Assembly (NCBI RefSeq): GCF_900103195.1
Contig: NZ_FMWU01000009.1
Coordinates: 1-64,000, forward strand
Direction: 5' to 3'
DNA: 64,000 nt
Origin: Methylobacterium sp. UNC378MF
GTDB lineage: Bacteria; Pseudomonadota; Alphaproteobacteria; Rhizobiales; Beijerinckiaceae
Shown here: in pieces, positions 17,536 to 27,118 of the stretch
Layout of the letters: every line of letters begins with the position of its first letter
How positions within the stretch are numbered: the first letter of the stretch is position 1
Made by a program: the position numbers and the translations under genes
Notes under the pieces: generated by a model
Database searches by the model: none
The model's input: only the letters and a program-made list of their open reading frames with translations
Told to the model about the DNA's origin: nothing

Positions 17536-18633
17536 ATGGCGCAGCCCGGAACGGACCAGAGCGCGGCCGAGGACGGATCGCTCACGGGCGAAGCCCGGGC
17601 ACTCATCGACGCGCTGCCGACGCCCAGCCTCCTGCTCGATCCACAGGGCCGTATTCTCCACGCCAATCCAGCCCTGGAGCGTCTGGCCGGCTATCCGGCT
17701 GAGCGGCTCGCCGCGCAGGGGCTCGACCTGATCCTCGCGCAACGGACGACGCCGCTCGATCTTGACAGTACGGAGCGGCAGGAATTCCAGGCCGCCCGCG
17801 CGGACGGGACCAGCTTCTGGGCCCGCCTGGAGACGGCACCGCTGCCCGGCAGCCGGAACCGGATCGGCCAGATCCTCGACGAGACGGCGCGCCGCGAGGC
17901 CGAGGGGGCGCTGGCGCTCTCCCGGCAGCGCGAGGCGCTGGGGCTCCTGACCAACAGCGTCGCGCACGAGTTCAACAATTTCCTGCAGATCCTGATCGGC
18001 TACATCGACGGCCTGAAGCGCCGGCTCGGCGACCGGCAAGAGCCGTTCGTCCAACGGGCGATCGCTCGATCAGCCGACGCCACCGAGCGGGCCGCGATCC
18101 TGACCCGGCACCTGCTGGCCTATTCCCGCCGCATCGCGCCCGACGTGCGGGCGGTCGACCTCGACGCGATCGTGGCTGACCTTGCGGTCCGCCTGGAGCA
18201 CGATCTGCCGCCTGGGATCCGCCTCACGGTCGCGGCAACGCCGGGCCTGCCCCGGGCGATCAGCAACCCGACGCAGATCGAGTTCGCCCTGCGGCATCTC
18301 GTCGCCAACGCATGTGAGGCTATGCCGTCGGGCGGGACCCTGATGCTGTCGACCTTCCGGATCGATCCCGGCGACCGGTCCCTGCAGCAGCCGAGCCAGG
18401 GCAGCGTCGGTATCGCGGTCGGCGATACCGGCCAGGGTATGTCGCCCGAGATGCTCGCCCGGGCGCTGGCGCCGTTTCAGACCAGCCACGAGGCGGGGCG
18501 CGGCGCGGGCCTCGCGATCGTCCACGGGCTAATGAAGCGCCAGAACGGCACGATCACGATCGACAGCCGGACCGGGGAGGGGACGCAGGTGCGCCTGTCT
18601 TTCCCGGCCGCCCCGGAGCGCACGCTCCACTGA
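17536..18633 (+). CDS. Soluble PAS-containing sensor histidine kinase
   Basis: This is a 365-residue cytoplasmic two-component kinase. A PAS domain (about 20-115, LIDALPTPSLLLDPQGRILHAN) is followed by a HisKA dimerisation domain with phospho-acceptor His in VAHEFNNFLQIL, and a HATPase domain with an N box (LRHLVANACEAMP), a G1 box (GDTGQGM) and a G2-like GRGAGLAIVHGLM. There is no membrane segment and no response regulator next door, so it is an orphan. The HEFNN box places it near NtrB/FixL-like kinases. The signal is unknown. Confidence 0.88.
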   Translation: MAQPGTDQSAAEDGSLTGEARALIDALPTPSLLLDPQGRILHANPALERLAGYPAERLAAQGLDLILAQRTTPLDLDSTERQEFQAARADGTSFWARLETAPLPGSRNRIGQILDETARREAEGALALSRQREALGLLTNSVAHEFNNFLQILIGYIDGLKRRLGDRQEPFVQRAIARSADATERAAILTRHLLAYSRRIAPDVRAVDLDAIVADLAVRLEHDLPPGIRLTVAATPGLPRAISNPTQIEFALRHLVANACEAMPSGGTLMLSTFRIDPGDRSLQQPSQGSVGIAVGDTGQGMSPEMLARALAPFQTSHEAGRGAGLAIVHGLMKRQNGTITIDSRTGEGTQVRLSFPAAPERTLH

Positions 18634-18856
18634 CCTATCGGGCTGTAACGCCGGGAGCGAAGCACGCCGGGTTATGGGAGACGTTGGCGAGCCCAGGGCG
18701 GCCGTAGGCCCGTCATGCCGAAGGCTGTGGTCCGAGGCGGTCCGGCGGAAAACGTCATTCCAGCCCCATCCGGAAGGACTAAAACCCGCGCCCGGCCGTT
18801 CCCATATCGTCACCGGCGCTCCGCGCCCTCCGGTTCTCGTCCTCTGAGGCGTGTAC

Positions 18857-19825
18857 ATGTTTACTGAGATTTCGCGCCGCAGGCGTGTGGCCGCCCTCCT
18901 GGCGCTGGCCGCTGCGCTGACCGTCGCGGCTCCCATCGCGGAAGCCCGCCCGGGCGGCGGCGGGTCCTTCGGATCCCGCGGCTCACGCACCTACACGGCG
19001 CCCTCCGCCACGCCGACCGCTCCAGGCGGCGGCATGACGATGCAGCGCTCGCAGACCGCGCCATCCCCCGGCATGGGCAGTCCCGGCATGCAGGCCCCGG
19101 CCGCGCCGGGCCGCCGGTTCGGTGGCGGTTTCTTCGCGGGCCTGCTCGGCGCCGGCCTGCTCGGTGCGCTGCTCGGCGGCGGCTTCTTCGGCGGCCTCGG
19201 CGGCATCGCGTCGATGATCGGCCTGCTGTTCCAGGTCGGGCTCGTCGTGCTCGTGGTAATGCTGGCCCTGCGCTTCTTCCGTCGCCGGAATGAGCCGGCC
19301 GGTGCCGGTGCGCCCTACGCCCGCTCGTCGCTCGACGACAAGCCGGGCGCCCGCGGCCCGATGGGGGGTGCTCCAGCCGGTCCCGCGGCCGGCATGTTCG
19401 GCGGCCAGCGGCCGCCGCAGGCCCGGACTGTGCAGATCGGCCCGGCGGACTATCAGGCGTTCGAGCGGCTGCTCGGCGACATCCAGGACGCCTATTCCCG
19501 AGAGGACCGGGTGACCCTGGGCAACCTGTCGACGCCTGAGATGGTCGGCTACTTCGACGAGGAGCTGCGCAACAACGCGGCCCGCGGCGTGGTGAACAAG
19601 ATCTCGGATGTGAAGCTGCTGCAGGGTGATCTTGCGGAATCCTGGGGCGAGGATCGTACCGACTACGCCACCGTTGCCATGCGCTACGCCCTGAAGGACG
19701 TGATGGTCGAGCGCGCCAGCGGCCGCGTTGTTTCGACGGACTCATCCGAGGCGACGGAGTTGTGGACCTTCCTGCGCCAGCCCGGCCGCGGCTGGGTGCT
19801 CTCGGCGATCCAGCAGACCCGCTGA
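18857..19825 (+). CDS. Tim44/TimA-like domain membrane protein
   Basis: This is a 322-residue inner-membrane protein. A signal-like N-terminal helix (about 10-30, ending IAEARP) is followed by a Gly/Pro/Met-rich linker, a Gly-rich hydrophobic stretch (FFAGLLGAGLLGALLGGGFF and IGLLFQVGLVVLVVMLALRFF, about 95-145) and a C-terminal Tim44-like domain (about 190-320, FERLLGDIQDAYSREDRVTLGN to the end). Bacterial Tim44 relatives bind membranes, but their role is not settled. A GTG at 18851 is also in frame; I prefer the ATG at 18857 because GAGG lies seven bases ahead of it. Confidence 0.87.
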   Translation: MFTEISRRRRVAALLALAAALTVAAPIAEARPGGGGSFGSRGSRTYTAPSATPTAPGGGMTMQRSQTAPSPGMGSPGMQAPAAPGRRFGGGFFAGLLGAGLLGALLGGGFFGGLGGIASMIGLLFQVGLVVLVVMLALRFFRRRNEPAGAGAPYARSSLDDKPGARGPMGGAPAGPAAGMFGGQRPPQARTVQIGPADYQAFERLLGDIQDAYSREDRVTLGNLSTPEMVGYFDEELRNNAARGVVNKISDVKLLQGDLAESWGEDRTDYATVAMRYALKDVMVERASGRVVSTDSSEATELWTFLRQPGRGWVLSAIQQTR

Positions 19826-19834
19826 TCGCCCCGT

Positions 19835-19856
19835 GCTCCGGCCGCCCGGCCGGAGC
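19835..19856. terminator. Hairpin between the convergent Tim44-like gene and rsmA
   Basis: GCTCCGGCC, a four-base GCCC loop, then GGCCGGAGC form a perfect nine-pair stem 10 nt after the Tim44-like stop. It has no T run on either side, so it may act together with the stronger signal at 19873, or bidirectionally for rsmA. Confidence 0.5.
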
Positions 19857-19870
19857 GACCGCGCAGGCTC

Positions 19871-20749
19871 TCAAGCCGGCGCCGCCACCGCGGTGCCGGC
19901 TTTTCTATGTGCGTCCCACAGATTGGCAAGATCGACGAAACCTGCGACCGGGATTTCCTCGGCCCGCGCCGTCTCGGCCAGCCCCGCCGCGGCCAGCAGG
20001 GCGCCAGCCTCGGCCGTGAGCGACTTCAGACTCTGGCGCAGCATCTTCCGGCGCTGGCCGAAGGCCGCCCGCGTGACGGCTTCCAGGGCGGCGGCACGGC
20101 AGGGCAGGGGCTTCGCCCGCGGCACCAGCCGGACCACACTCGACGTCACCTTCGGCGGGGGCACAAAAGCCGACGGGCTGACATCGAACAGGATTTCGGC
20201 CTGTGTCCGCCAGCCGCACAGGACACCGAGGCGGCCATAATCGGCCCGCTCCTCCGGACCGGCGACGATCCGCTCCGCGACCTCGCGCTGGAACATCAGC
20301 ACGGCCTGATCCCACCAGGGCGGCCAGACCTCGCCATCGAGCCAGCCGGTGAGCAGCGCCGTGCCGATATTGTAGGGCAGGTTGGCGACGATCCGCGCCG
20401 GCCCGGCGCCCACGAGCGGCCGAGGGTCGAAGGCGAGGGCATCGGCATCGATGACCTCCAGGCGCCCGGGATAATGGGCGGCGATCTCGGCGAGCGCCGG
20501 CAGGGCCCGCGGGTCGCGCTCGATCGCCACGACGCGGGCCGCCCCCTCGGCGAGCAGCGCGCGCGTGAGGCCGCCCGGACCAGGGCCGATCTCAACCACG
20601 GTGACGCCTGCAAGAGGCCCGGCCGCCCGGGCGATGCGGCCGGTCAGGTTGAGGTCGTACAGGAAGTTCTGGCCGAGCGCCTTCTTCGGCTCCAGGCCGT
20701 GCCGGGCGACGACCTCGCGCAGCGGCGGAAGGCCGTCCCCGCCGCTCAT
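19871..20749 (-). CDS. rsmA: 16S rRNA (adenine1518-N6/adenine1519-N6)-dimethyltransferase
   Basis: It dimethylates two adjacent adenines in the 3' terminal hairpin of 16S rRNA using SAM, late in 30S assembly. The 292-residue product has [13 protein letters not shown] at the N terminus, the SAM loop [12 protein letters not shown] (about 50-61) and the catalytic motif [11 protein letters not shown]. The C-terminal domain has the usual [12 protein letters not shown]. It follows pdxA by 10 nt and closes the lpt-pdxA-rsmA cluster. Its last codons overlap a plus-strand terminator for the convergent gene. Confidence 0.95.
   Translation of the reverse strand: MSGGDGLPPLREVVARHGLEPKKALGQNFLYDLNLTGRIARAAGPLAGVTVVEIGPGPGGLTRALLAEGAARVVAIERDPRALPALAEIAAHYPGRLEVIDADALAFDPRPLVGAGPARIVANLPYNIGTALLTGWLDGEVWPPWWDQAVLMFQREVAERIVAGPEERADYGRLGVLCGWRTQAEILFDVSPSAFVPPPKVTSSVVRLVPRAKPLPCRAAALEAVTRAAFGQRRKMLRQSLKSLTAEAGALLAAAGLAETARAEEIPVAGFVDLANLWDAHRKAGTAVAAPA
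19873..19906 (+). terminator. Rho-independent terminator of the Tim44-like gene, overlapping the 3' end of rsmA
   Basis: AAGCCGGC pairs with GCCGGCTT (eight pairs, 14-nt loop that can itself pair in part), followed at once by a T-rich TTTTCT. This is one of the few hairpin-plus-T terminators visible in the window. It sits 48 nt past the Tim44-like stop and inside the last codons of the opposing rsmA gene. Confidence 0.7.
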
Positions 20750-20759
20750 GGTTCCTGCC

Positions 20760-21875
20760 TCACAGCTCGTCCTCGGGATCGAAATGACGTGCGCCGGCCG
20801 GGCGGGGCCGCCCGGCATAGACGCTGAACGGGATGATCTCGGCCCCGTCCGGCGGGTGGCTTCGCTCCGCCACGTTGACAGCCAGCCGGTCCGCGAGGCG
20901 CAGGGCCGCCACGAGGCTGTCGGGCCTGGCAATGCCCTGGCCGGCGATATCGAAGGCCGTGCCGTGATCCGGCGAGGTGCGTACGAAGGGCAGGCCGAGG
21001 GTGACGTTGACGCCGTCGTCGAACGCGATGGTCTTGATCGGGATCAGGGCCTGATCGTGTGTGGGTGCGAGGGCGACGTCGTAGGTCTCCCGGGCGCGCG
21101 CGTGGAACAGGGTGTCGGCGGGGAGGGGCCCGCGGATGTCGATGCCCTGCGCGCGCAACCGCGCCACCGCCGGGGCGAGGATATCGCGATCCTCGTGTCC
21201 GATCGTGCCGGCCTCGCCGGCATGCGGATTCAGGCCGGCGAGAACGAGGCGCGGCTCGGGGATGCCGAACCGCTCTCGCAGGTCGCGAGCGACGATCGTC
21301 GCCGTCTCCTCGACGAGCTCCTGGGTGAGCAGGTCCGGCACGTCCTTCAGCGGCACGTGGATCGTCACCGGCACCACCGACAGGCCGGGGCTCCAGATCA
21401 TCATCACCGGCCGGGGCGGGGTCCGGCCCGGCGGCACCGCGAGCGCCGCCAGGAACTCGGTGTGTCCGGGATGGGCGAAGCCCGTCCGGGTCAGCACGAA
21501 TTTGGCGATCGGGTTGGTCACGACCGCGCTCGCGCGCCCGGCCTTCACGAACTCCACCGCCGCGGTGATCGACTCGATGGTCGCGCCGGCATTGACGGAA
21601 TCCGGCAACCCGGGCTCGGCGGCGATGCTCGCGCCACTCGGCAGCGGCACGACAGGAAGGGCGCGCGGGAAGACCTCGGCGGCGGTCTCGGGATCGACCT
21701 CCGCCACCGGCACCGGCCGGCCGAGGCGGTGTGCGAGGCGCTCGATGAAGTCCGGATCGGCCACTAGGAAGAAGGGCGGCAACGGATCCGGGCCGGTGCG
21801 CCCGAGCCACGCGCTGAGCGCCAGCTCCGGACCGATGCCGGCGGGATCTCCGAGGGTGAGGGCGAGGGGCGGCAT
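20760..21875 (-). CDS. pdxA: 4-hydroxythreonine-4-phosphate dehydrogenase
   Basis: This is an NAD-dependent dehydrogenase in the DXP-dependent pathway to pyridoxal 5'-phosphate. The protein begins [20 protein letters not shown], which contains the family signature GDPAGIGPE. Later segments include [19 protein letters not shown] (metal-binding His), [13 protein letters not shown] and [14 protein letters not shown]. At 371 residues it is slightly longer than usual (about 330-345) because of a C-terminal extension ending HFDPEDEL. The ATG at 21875 is chosen by homology; the frame stays open to 22004. It follows lptD without the surA gene that often lies between them. Confidence 0.94.
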   Translation of the reverse strand: MPPLALTLGDPAGIGPELALSAWLGRTGPDPLPPFFLVADPDFIERLAHRLGRPVPVAEVDPETAAEVFPRALPVVPLPSGASIAAEPGLPDSVNAGATIESITAAVEFVKAGRASAVVTNPIAKFVLTRTGFAHPGHTEFLAALAVPPGRTPPRPVMMIWSPGLSVVPVTIHVPLKDVPDLLTQELVEETATIVARDLRERFGIPEPRLVLAGLNPHAGEAGTIGHEDRDILAPAVARLRAQGIDIRGPLPADTLFHARARETYDVALAPTHDQALIPIKTIAFDDGVNVTLGLPFVRTSPDHGTAFDIAGQGIARPDSLVAALRLADRLAVNVAERSHPPDGAEIIPFSVYAGRPRPAGARHFDPEDEL

Positions 21876-21887
21876 GGGCGGTCTATA

Positions 21888-21908
21888 GCGCCCGCGCGGC
21901 GCGGGCGC
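21888..21908 (-). other. Strong GC hairpin in the lptD-pdxA gap
   Basis: GCGCCCGCG, a CGG loop and CGCGGGCGC make a perfect nine-pair stem 13 nt upstream of the pdxA ATG. With no T run it may be a weak terminator, an RNA-processing or mRNA-stability signal between lptD and pdxA. The rest of the 147-nt gap shows no gene. Confidence 0.45.
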
Positions 21909-22022
21909 ATCCTCGGGGAGGTGCGGCCGTGCGCGGGCCGAAATCTCGCCGCTCGGCTCGGGATGACCGACCGGGCCGCATCGGAGGAGGCGCCGAACCG
22001 GCAAGCCGCCGGCCCGGGTTCC

Positions 22023-24614
22023 TCACCGCACCGAGGCGATGCCGTCCGCGGTGGTGGCGGTGCCGACGTTCTGACGCAGGTCCGCCTCGCCCAGCGTCTT
22101 CAACTCGACCCGCAGCAGCACGGTCTGATTGCGCTCGCGCACGCCGGTTGCGGTGGCGATCGGCGAGTTGATGTAGTTCAGCGAGACGGTGGTGCACTCG
22201 TCTTGGTAGCCGCCGCCGAAGCTCGCGCCGGACAGGTAGAACCGTCCCGGATTCTGATAGAGCGGCACGGTCCCGATCGGGTTCGCCAGATAGGAACTCA
22301 GCGCATCCGTGTAGGTGTTGCGGACGTCGAGGTAGTGGGTGAGGTCGACCAGCAGCGAGCCCGAGACGAACCAGTTCGGCGTGATGTTGTAGGTCGCCGT
22401 GGCGGTGACGCCCTCGCGGTAATGGCTGTAGCCGAGCAGCGGCTGTGCCTCGTAGTACGAGTAGAAGGCCGACACGGTCAGGGGCAGGAACGGCGCGAAC
22501 CGCGCCGTCGCGCCGGTCTCCAGCCGCGCCACGTGGAAATCGGACTGGTTGAACCGCGCCCGGGTAATGAAGGTGATGTTCTGGTTCGGCGAGACCTGGA
22601 AACGGCCGACGAAGTCCGAACGCTGGGTCTCCAGGCCGGAATCGAGGCCGACATTGGCGATGTCGCCACGGCGGAACGAGTTGACGCCAGCAAGCTGGAT
22701 GGACTCGCCGAACAGAACGTTGGCGTACCAGCCGGACGGGGTCACGACGGAGTACTGGCCGCCGAGATTGGTGCGCACGCCGCCCTCGACCCGGTCGTAA
22801 CCCGAGAACTTGTCCCATTCGAACAGCGACGTGTCGTCGAAGACGAGGCTCTGCGCGTCCTCGTTCGGCAGGCGGCCGATCCGGGTCTCCGACGGACGCG
22901 CGATGATCTGGCCGATGGGTTCCAGGGTGTGGACGCCGAGCGCCCCGAAATTGGCGACGAACGGGTAGCGGTAATCGAGGCCGATCGCCGGCATGACCCG
23001 GCCGGCAAAGCCGTCATCGATCTTCGCAACCTGCGGCGCGAGGTCGTTCTGGTAGCCGGAGAAGCTCGGATTGGTGAAGAACGCGTCGGTGCGCAGATAG
23101 GCGAACGGCGTGAATTTCTGGCCCCAATCGTCGATGAAGCTGCGGCGCCAGGACAGTTCCGCGGAGGCGCGGGTGTTGGTGCCGGCGAGCCCGTCGATGG
23201 CGCACAGGCCGCGCTGGAAGACCGTGCAGGTCTGATAGAGCGGGAAGCTGACACCGTTCACGCTCGGCGAGAACAGGTAGCTCGACGTGCGCGGCAGGCC
23301 CTGGAACTGCGTGGTTTCGCGGGTCAGGCTGGTGATGTTCGCCTGGAAGCGGACCTCGCCGCCGATCTCCGAGGGGCCGTTGATGCGCTTGTCGTAGTCG
23401 ATGACCGGCGCGACGATCGGCTGCTGCTTCTGCCAGTCGAAGCTCGACAGGCCCTTGAAATAGTAACCCCGTGCCTCGAACCACGAGCGGTCGCCCTGGC
23501 CGATCAGGTAGGCCGTCGAGGTCGCCTCACGGAAATAATCCGTGGTGATGTTCTGGTTGCGGATCCGGTAATTGTCGAGGAACCACTTGTCGGTGACGCC
23601 GACGAGATCCCAGCCCGTGCGCCAGCGCGGGTTGATGTAGAAGCGGCCCTGCGACTCCACAGAACCGCGGAAGTCGCGCTCGCCGGCACCGAGCGGGCTC
23701 GGCAGGAAGGCCGAGGGCGTCGTCTGCGAGATGCCCGACAGGCGGATGTTGTAGAAGCCGTTGTCGATCCGCTGGCGGAACTCGCCCTGGGCGAGCAGGC
23801 CCTGGCGGCTGAGCAGGGTCGGCGTCAGAGTCAGATCGTAGTTCGGCGCGAGGTTGATGAAGTAGGGGAGCGAGACGCCGTTGCCGAGCGCGGTCGTCGT
23901 GATGAAGCGCGGCGTCAGGAAGCCGGTCTTGCGCTTCACGGTCGGGTCCGGCGCCTCGAAATACGGCAGGTAGGCCACCGGGATGCCGGCGATCTCGAGC
24001 GTCGACTCGTCGAAGTAGACCGTGTGGGTCTCGTTGTCGTGGATGATCTTCTTCGCCTTGATCTGCCACAGCGGCGGCGTCTCAGGGTTGTCCTTGCACG
24101 GCTCGCAGGCCGTGTAGCTGCCGGACTCGAAGCTGGTCTGCTCGCCGTTGAGGCGCTCGGCCCGCGGTGCCGAGAAGCGGGTCCGCACGGTCTCGAACTT
24201 CCGCTGCACCGTCTGCTGCCCGCGGAAGGCGTCGACGAAGCCGGTCTTGAAATCGTCGGTGAGCTCCATGCGCGCGCCGGTCACGACGCCGCCATCGGCC
24301 TCGGTGAGGCGGACATTGCCCTCGGCGAAGACGCGGCCGGAATTCCGGTCGTAGCGCACCCGGTCGGCCTGAAGGGTCCGCGGACCGTAATGGAGCTCGG
24401 CGTTGCCCCGCGCCGTCACGGTGCCGTTGTCGTTGTCGTAGATCAGCTCGTCGGCTTCGACGAGGAGCTTGTCGCCCGGCTTGCCGGCCGTCACGGCGGG
24501 CAAACCCTGGGCATGAGCGGACAGGCCTCCCGCCAGCGGCGCGGCGAGCGCCAGCATGGTCCGGAAACCAGCCTTCCGCAGGATGTCGGCGACCTTACGC
24601 AACGCGCGTCCCAA
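22023..24614 (-). CDS. lptD: LPS-assembly protein LptD
   Basis: This is the outer-membrane beta-barrel that inserts lipopolysaccharide into the outer leaflet. The 863-residue product has a signal peptide ending SAHAQG (about residue 36), then an OstA/LptA-like beta-jellyroll (about 45-160, LLVEADELIYDNDNGTVTARGNAEL, quoted here only in part: DNDNGTVTARGNAEL), then a barrel rich in aromatic strands such as YLPYFEAPDPTVKRKTGFLTP. The frame begins at a TTG (24614), and an internal ATG at 24557 (MLALAAPLAGG) is the alternative start. Residues CEPCKDN near 150 and C/C pairs further on could form the interdomain disulfides. It is downstream of lptF-lptG. Confidence 0.93.
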   Translation of the reverse strand: MGRALRKVADILRKAGFRTMLALAAPLAGGLSAHAQGLPAVTAGKPGDKLLVEADELIYDNDNGTVTARGNAELHYGPRTLQADRVRYDRNSGRVFAEGNVRLTEADGGVVTGARMELTDDFKTGFVDAFRGQQTVQRKFETVRTRFSAPRAERLNGEQTSFESGSYTACEPCKDNPETPPLWQIKAKKIIHDNETHTVYFDESTLEIAGIPVAYLPYFEAPDPTVKRKTGFLTPRFITTTALGNGVSLPYFINLAPNYDLTLTPTLLSRQGLLAQGEFRQRIDNGFYNIRLSGISQTTPSAFLPSPLGAGERDFRGSVESQGRFYINPRWRTGWDLVGVTDKWFLDNYRIRNQNITTDYFREATSTAYLIGQGDRSWFEARGYYFKGLSSFDWQKQQPIVAPVIDYDKRINGPSEIGGEVRFQANITSLTRETTQFQGLPRTSSYLFSPSVNGVSFPLYQTCTVFQRGLCAIDGLAGTNTRASAELSWRRSFIDDWGQKFTPFAYLRTDAFFTNPSFSGYQNDLAPQVAKIDDGFAGRVMPAIGLDYRYPFVANFGALGVHTLEPIGQIIARPSETRIGRLPNEDAQSLVFDDTSLFEWDKFSGYDRVEGGVRTNLGGQYSVVTPSGWYANVLFGESIQLAGVNSFRRGDIANVGLDSGLETQRSDFVGRFQVSPNQNITFITRARFNQSDFHVARLETGATARFAPFLPLTVSAFYSYYEAQPLLGYSHYREGVTATATYNITPNWFVSGSLLVDLTHYLDVRNTYTDALSSYLANPIGTVPLYQNPGRFYLSGASFGGGYQDECTTVSLNYINSPIATATGVRERNQTVLLRVELKTLGEADLRQNVGTATTADGIASVR

Positions 24615-24679
24615 CCCCTGTGACGTTTGCCGCCACCAACCTCAACACCCGTCTCCCGTCCCGCGAAGGATCGCGGATG

Positions 24680-25771
24680 TCAGCCGTCTTCCTGGTACAG
24701 AAGCGTGAGCGTACCGAGAAGACTGCCTACCACGGCCGGGAACCAGGCCGCCACCGGTGCGGCGACGAGACCGGACGCCCCGAGCCCCTCCATGACCTGT
24801 CGGACCACGTAGAGAGCGAAGCCGGCCGCGACGCCACCGAGGACGAGTTTTCCGACACCACCAAAGCGGAAGAACCGTAAGGAAACGGTTGCGGCGACGA
24901 TAACCATGGCCACGAACAGAACCGGCCTTGCCCACAGAACATCGTACTGGAGTCGGTACCGGGTTGCGTCCAAGCCGGCCCGCTCGGTCCGCGCGATGGT
25001 TGTGGGAAGTTGCCAGAAAGGCACAGATTCCGGGGGGGTGAAGCGCTGCCGCACCTGTCCGGGGTCGAGGTTCGAGGCGATCAGGTAGGTGTCGAACGAC
25101 TCAGGCGGTGCGTCCGGTGTGAGAACGCGCACATCGGAGAGCTCCCAATAGCCGTCGTGGAGCGTGGCGCGAGCGGCGGCGAGCTGCTCGGCGAACTTGC
25201 CGGAAGCGTCGAAGGTGAAGACCGACACGCCGGCCAGGGTGGTCGTGCCCTCGATGGCCGTCTCGGCGCGGAGGATCGCCTCGCCGTCGAGCCCCTTTTG
25301 GCGGATCCAGAGGTCCTTGCCCGAGCCGGCCTTAGTGGATTTGGCGAAGATCTTCGCCTCGATCTCGGTCGAGCGCTGCTTCAGCATCGCCGAGACCGGA
25401 TTGTAGACCCCGACTGCCAGCGCGCCGAGGGCGAGCGCCACGAAGAAGCCGGGCTGCAGGAACTGCCAGGCCGAGATCCCGGCCGCGCGGGCGACCACCA
25501 GCTCCAGCTTGCGCGAGAGCTGCAGCAGGGCCGCCATCGAGCCGAACAGGACAGCGAAGGGCAGCACCCCCTCGGCCACCGCCGGGGTGCGGTAGAACGA
25601 AAGCTGCGCCATCAGCCCCGTGGAGGCGCCCTGGGCCTCGCCGGCGCGGCGGAGCAGTTCGACGAAATCGAGGGTGTAAACCAGGGCGAACACGGTGACG
25701 AACACGCTGAAGATCGTGCGGGCGAACCGGGCGGCGAAGTAGCGCCCGAGGGTAGGGCCGATCAGCATCAT
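24680..25771 (-). CDS. lptG: LPS export ABC transporter permease LptG
   Basis: With LptF it forms the inner-membrane core of the LptB2FGC transporter, which extracts LPS from the membrane. The 363-residue product has the LptF/G pattern: three N-terminal membrane segments (about 10-115), a periplasmic beta-jellyroll (about 135-265) and three C-terminal membrane segments (about 275-360). The motif LELVVARAAGIS (coupling helix) is typical. It starts four bases after the lptF stop. Two adjacent ATG codons (25771, 25768) are possible starts. Confidence 0.94.
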   Translation of the reverse strand: MMLIGPTLGRYFAARFARTIFSVFVTVFALVYTLDFVELLRRAGEAQGASTGLMAQLSFYRTPAVAEGVLPFAVLFGSMAALLQLSRKLELVVARAAGISAWQFLQPGFFVALALGALAVGVYNPVSAMLKQRSTEIEAKIFAKSTKAGSGKDLWIRQKGLDGEAILRAETAIEGTTTLAGVSVFTFDASGKFAEQLAAARATLHDGYWELSDVRVLTPDAPPESFDTYLIASNLDPGQVRQRFTPPESVPFWQLPTTIARTERAGLDATRYRLQYDVLWARPVLFVAMVIVAATVSLRFFRFGGVGKLVLGGVAAGFALYVVRQVMEGLGASGLVAAPVAAWFPAVVGSLLGTLTLLYQEDG

Positions 25772-25775
25772 CGGG

Positions 25776-26936
25776 TCAGGCCGCCGGCGCGAGGTGCGGG
25801 CCGCGGAGCAGGCCGCGCAGGCCGCGGGACAGGGCGGCGTTGAAGGCGCGCACCCGGGCCCCGAAGAAGATCAGAAGGCTCGACAGGACGATCGCGAGCA
25901 GCGGCACGCCGTAGACCGCCGCCACCGCCGCGGGGCTGCGTGCCGCAGCGCTGACTGCCGCGAAGCCCGCGATGCGCAGGGCGACCACCGCGAGGATCGC
26001 GCCGGCAACCGCGACGCCGCGGCCCTGGCGTGTCGTGCGCGGGTCGCCGAGGGCCGCGAAGGCGATGAAGACCAGGGCCAGCGGGTAGAGACAGGCGGAG
26101 AGCCGGTCGTGCAGCTCCGCGCGGAACCGCCCCCTCTGCAACTTGTAATAGCCTTCCGTCGTGTCGGGGAAGAGCAGCTGCGCCGTCGAGCGCTCGCGCG
26201 GCTTGTAGATCGTGTCGGAATCCGGGGGCGCGAAGGCGGCGAGGTCGATCGTGTAGCGCTCGAAGGTCAGGATCGAGGAATCGCGCGAGTCCTTCTGCTG
26301 CTGATGGACGCTGCCATTCTCCAGGATCAGGTAGCTCTGCCCCTCGACATCGGCGGCATTGCCGCGCTCGGCGAGATAGACCTTTGTCTTGCCTGCCTCC
26401 CGCCGGTCCTGGATGAACAGCCCCTTCAGGGTCCCCCCCGGTCCGCGCTCGCGGAAATGGAAGGTGATGCCGTTGTCGAGCTGAGTGAACTGCCCCTCCT
26501 TGACGACATTCGCGATGAAGTCGCCGCGGACCCGGGTGATGACGTCGCGCAACTCCTGAAAGCTCGCGGGCATCACCACGACGACCAGGAACCCCACGAG
26601 GAAGCTGACGAACAGCGCAAGGGTCAGGAAGGGCCGCAGGAGCGACCGCGGCGGCATCCCGGCCGCCGACATGACGATCAGTTCGGAATCGCCGTTCAAT
26701 TTGTTGAGGGCGTAGATCGTCCCGATGAACAGGGCGACGGGCGCGATCACCACGATCAGCGTCGGCAGCGACAGCCCCGTCACGAAGAGGAAGACCAACA
26801 GGGTCTGGCCCTTGGCGGTCACGAGGTCGAGTTCGCGCAGGGCCTGCGTCAACCAGATCGTGCCGGTGAGCCCGACCAGGCAGGCGAGGGTGGCGCCCAG
26901 GGCGATCCGAAAGATGTAGCGCTCGATCTGCCTCAT
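25776..26936 (-). CDS. lptF: LPS export ABC transporter permease LptF
   Basis: This is the partner of LptG in the LPS extraction complex. The 386-residue product begins MRQIERYIFRIALGATLACL, has the coupling-helix motif SELIVMSAAGMPPRSLL, a periplasmic jellyroll (about 130-260) and C-terminal membrane segments, ending with a basic tail. It is the first gene of lptF-lptG-lptD-pdxA-rsmA. The operon promoter should lie in the 182-nt gap shared with the divergent pepA. Confidence 0.94.
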   Translation of the reverse strand: MRQIERYIFRIALGATLACLVGLTGTIWLTQALRELDLVTAKGQTLLVFLFVTGLSLPTLIVVIAPVALFIGTIYALNKLNGDSELIVMSAAGMPPRSLLRPFLTLALFVSFLVGFLVVVVMPASFQELRDVITRVRGDFIANVVKEGQFTQLDNGITFHFRERGPGGTLKGLFIQDRREAGKTKVYLAERGNAADVEGQSYLILENGSVHQQQKDSRDSSILTFERYTIDLAAFAPPDSDTIYKPRERSTAQLLFPDTTEGYYKLQRGRFRAELHDRLSACLYPLALVFIAFAALGDPRTTRQGRGVAVAGAILAVVALRIAGFAAVSAAARSPAAVAAVYGVPLLAIVLSSLLIFFGARVRAFNAALSRGLRGLLRGPHLAPAA

Positions 26937-27118
26937 CGGCCCGGCAGTCCCGCTCGTCCTCTCGCGCCCTCAAGGCGGCAGGGACCCGACAAAAGGGGCG
27001 ATTCCAGGGCTGACGCGCCGCGTTGCGTTCTCCGTCTCAGCGGCTACACAGGGCGGATGACCGGCGCGGCAGCGCAGGTGCGTAGTACGGCTCCGGGATA
27101 ACGGGCAGGGCGACGGGT

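Noticed and set aside
18634-18856. A possible third copy of the 94-bp palindrome (GAGCGAAGCACGCCGGG near 18655)
   Set aside because: Only one arm is similar and no partner arm lies at the required 28-nt distance.
21921-24623. A 900-codon open frame opposite lptD
   Set aside because: Same reason: the lptD frame shows a signal peptide and barrel motifs, the opposite frame only biased composition.
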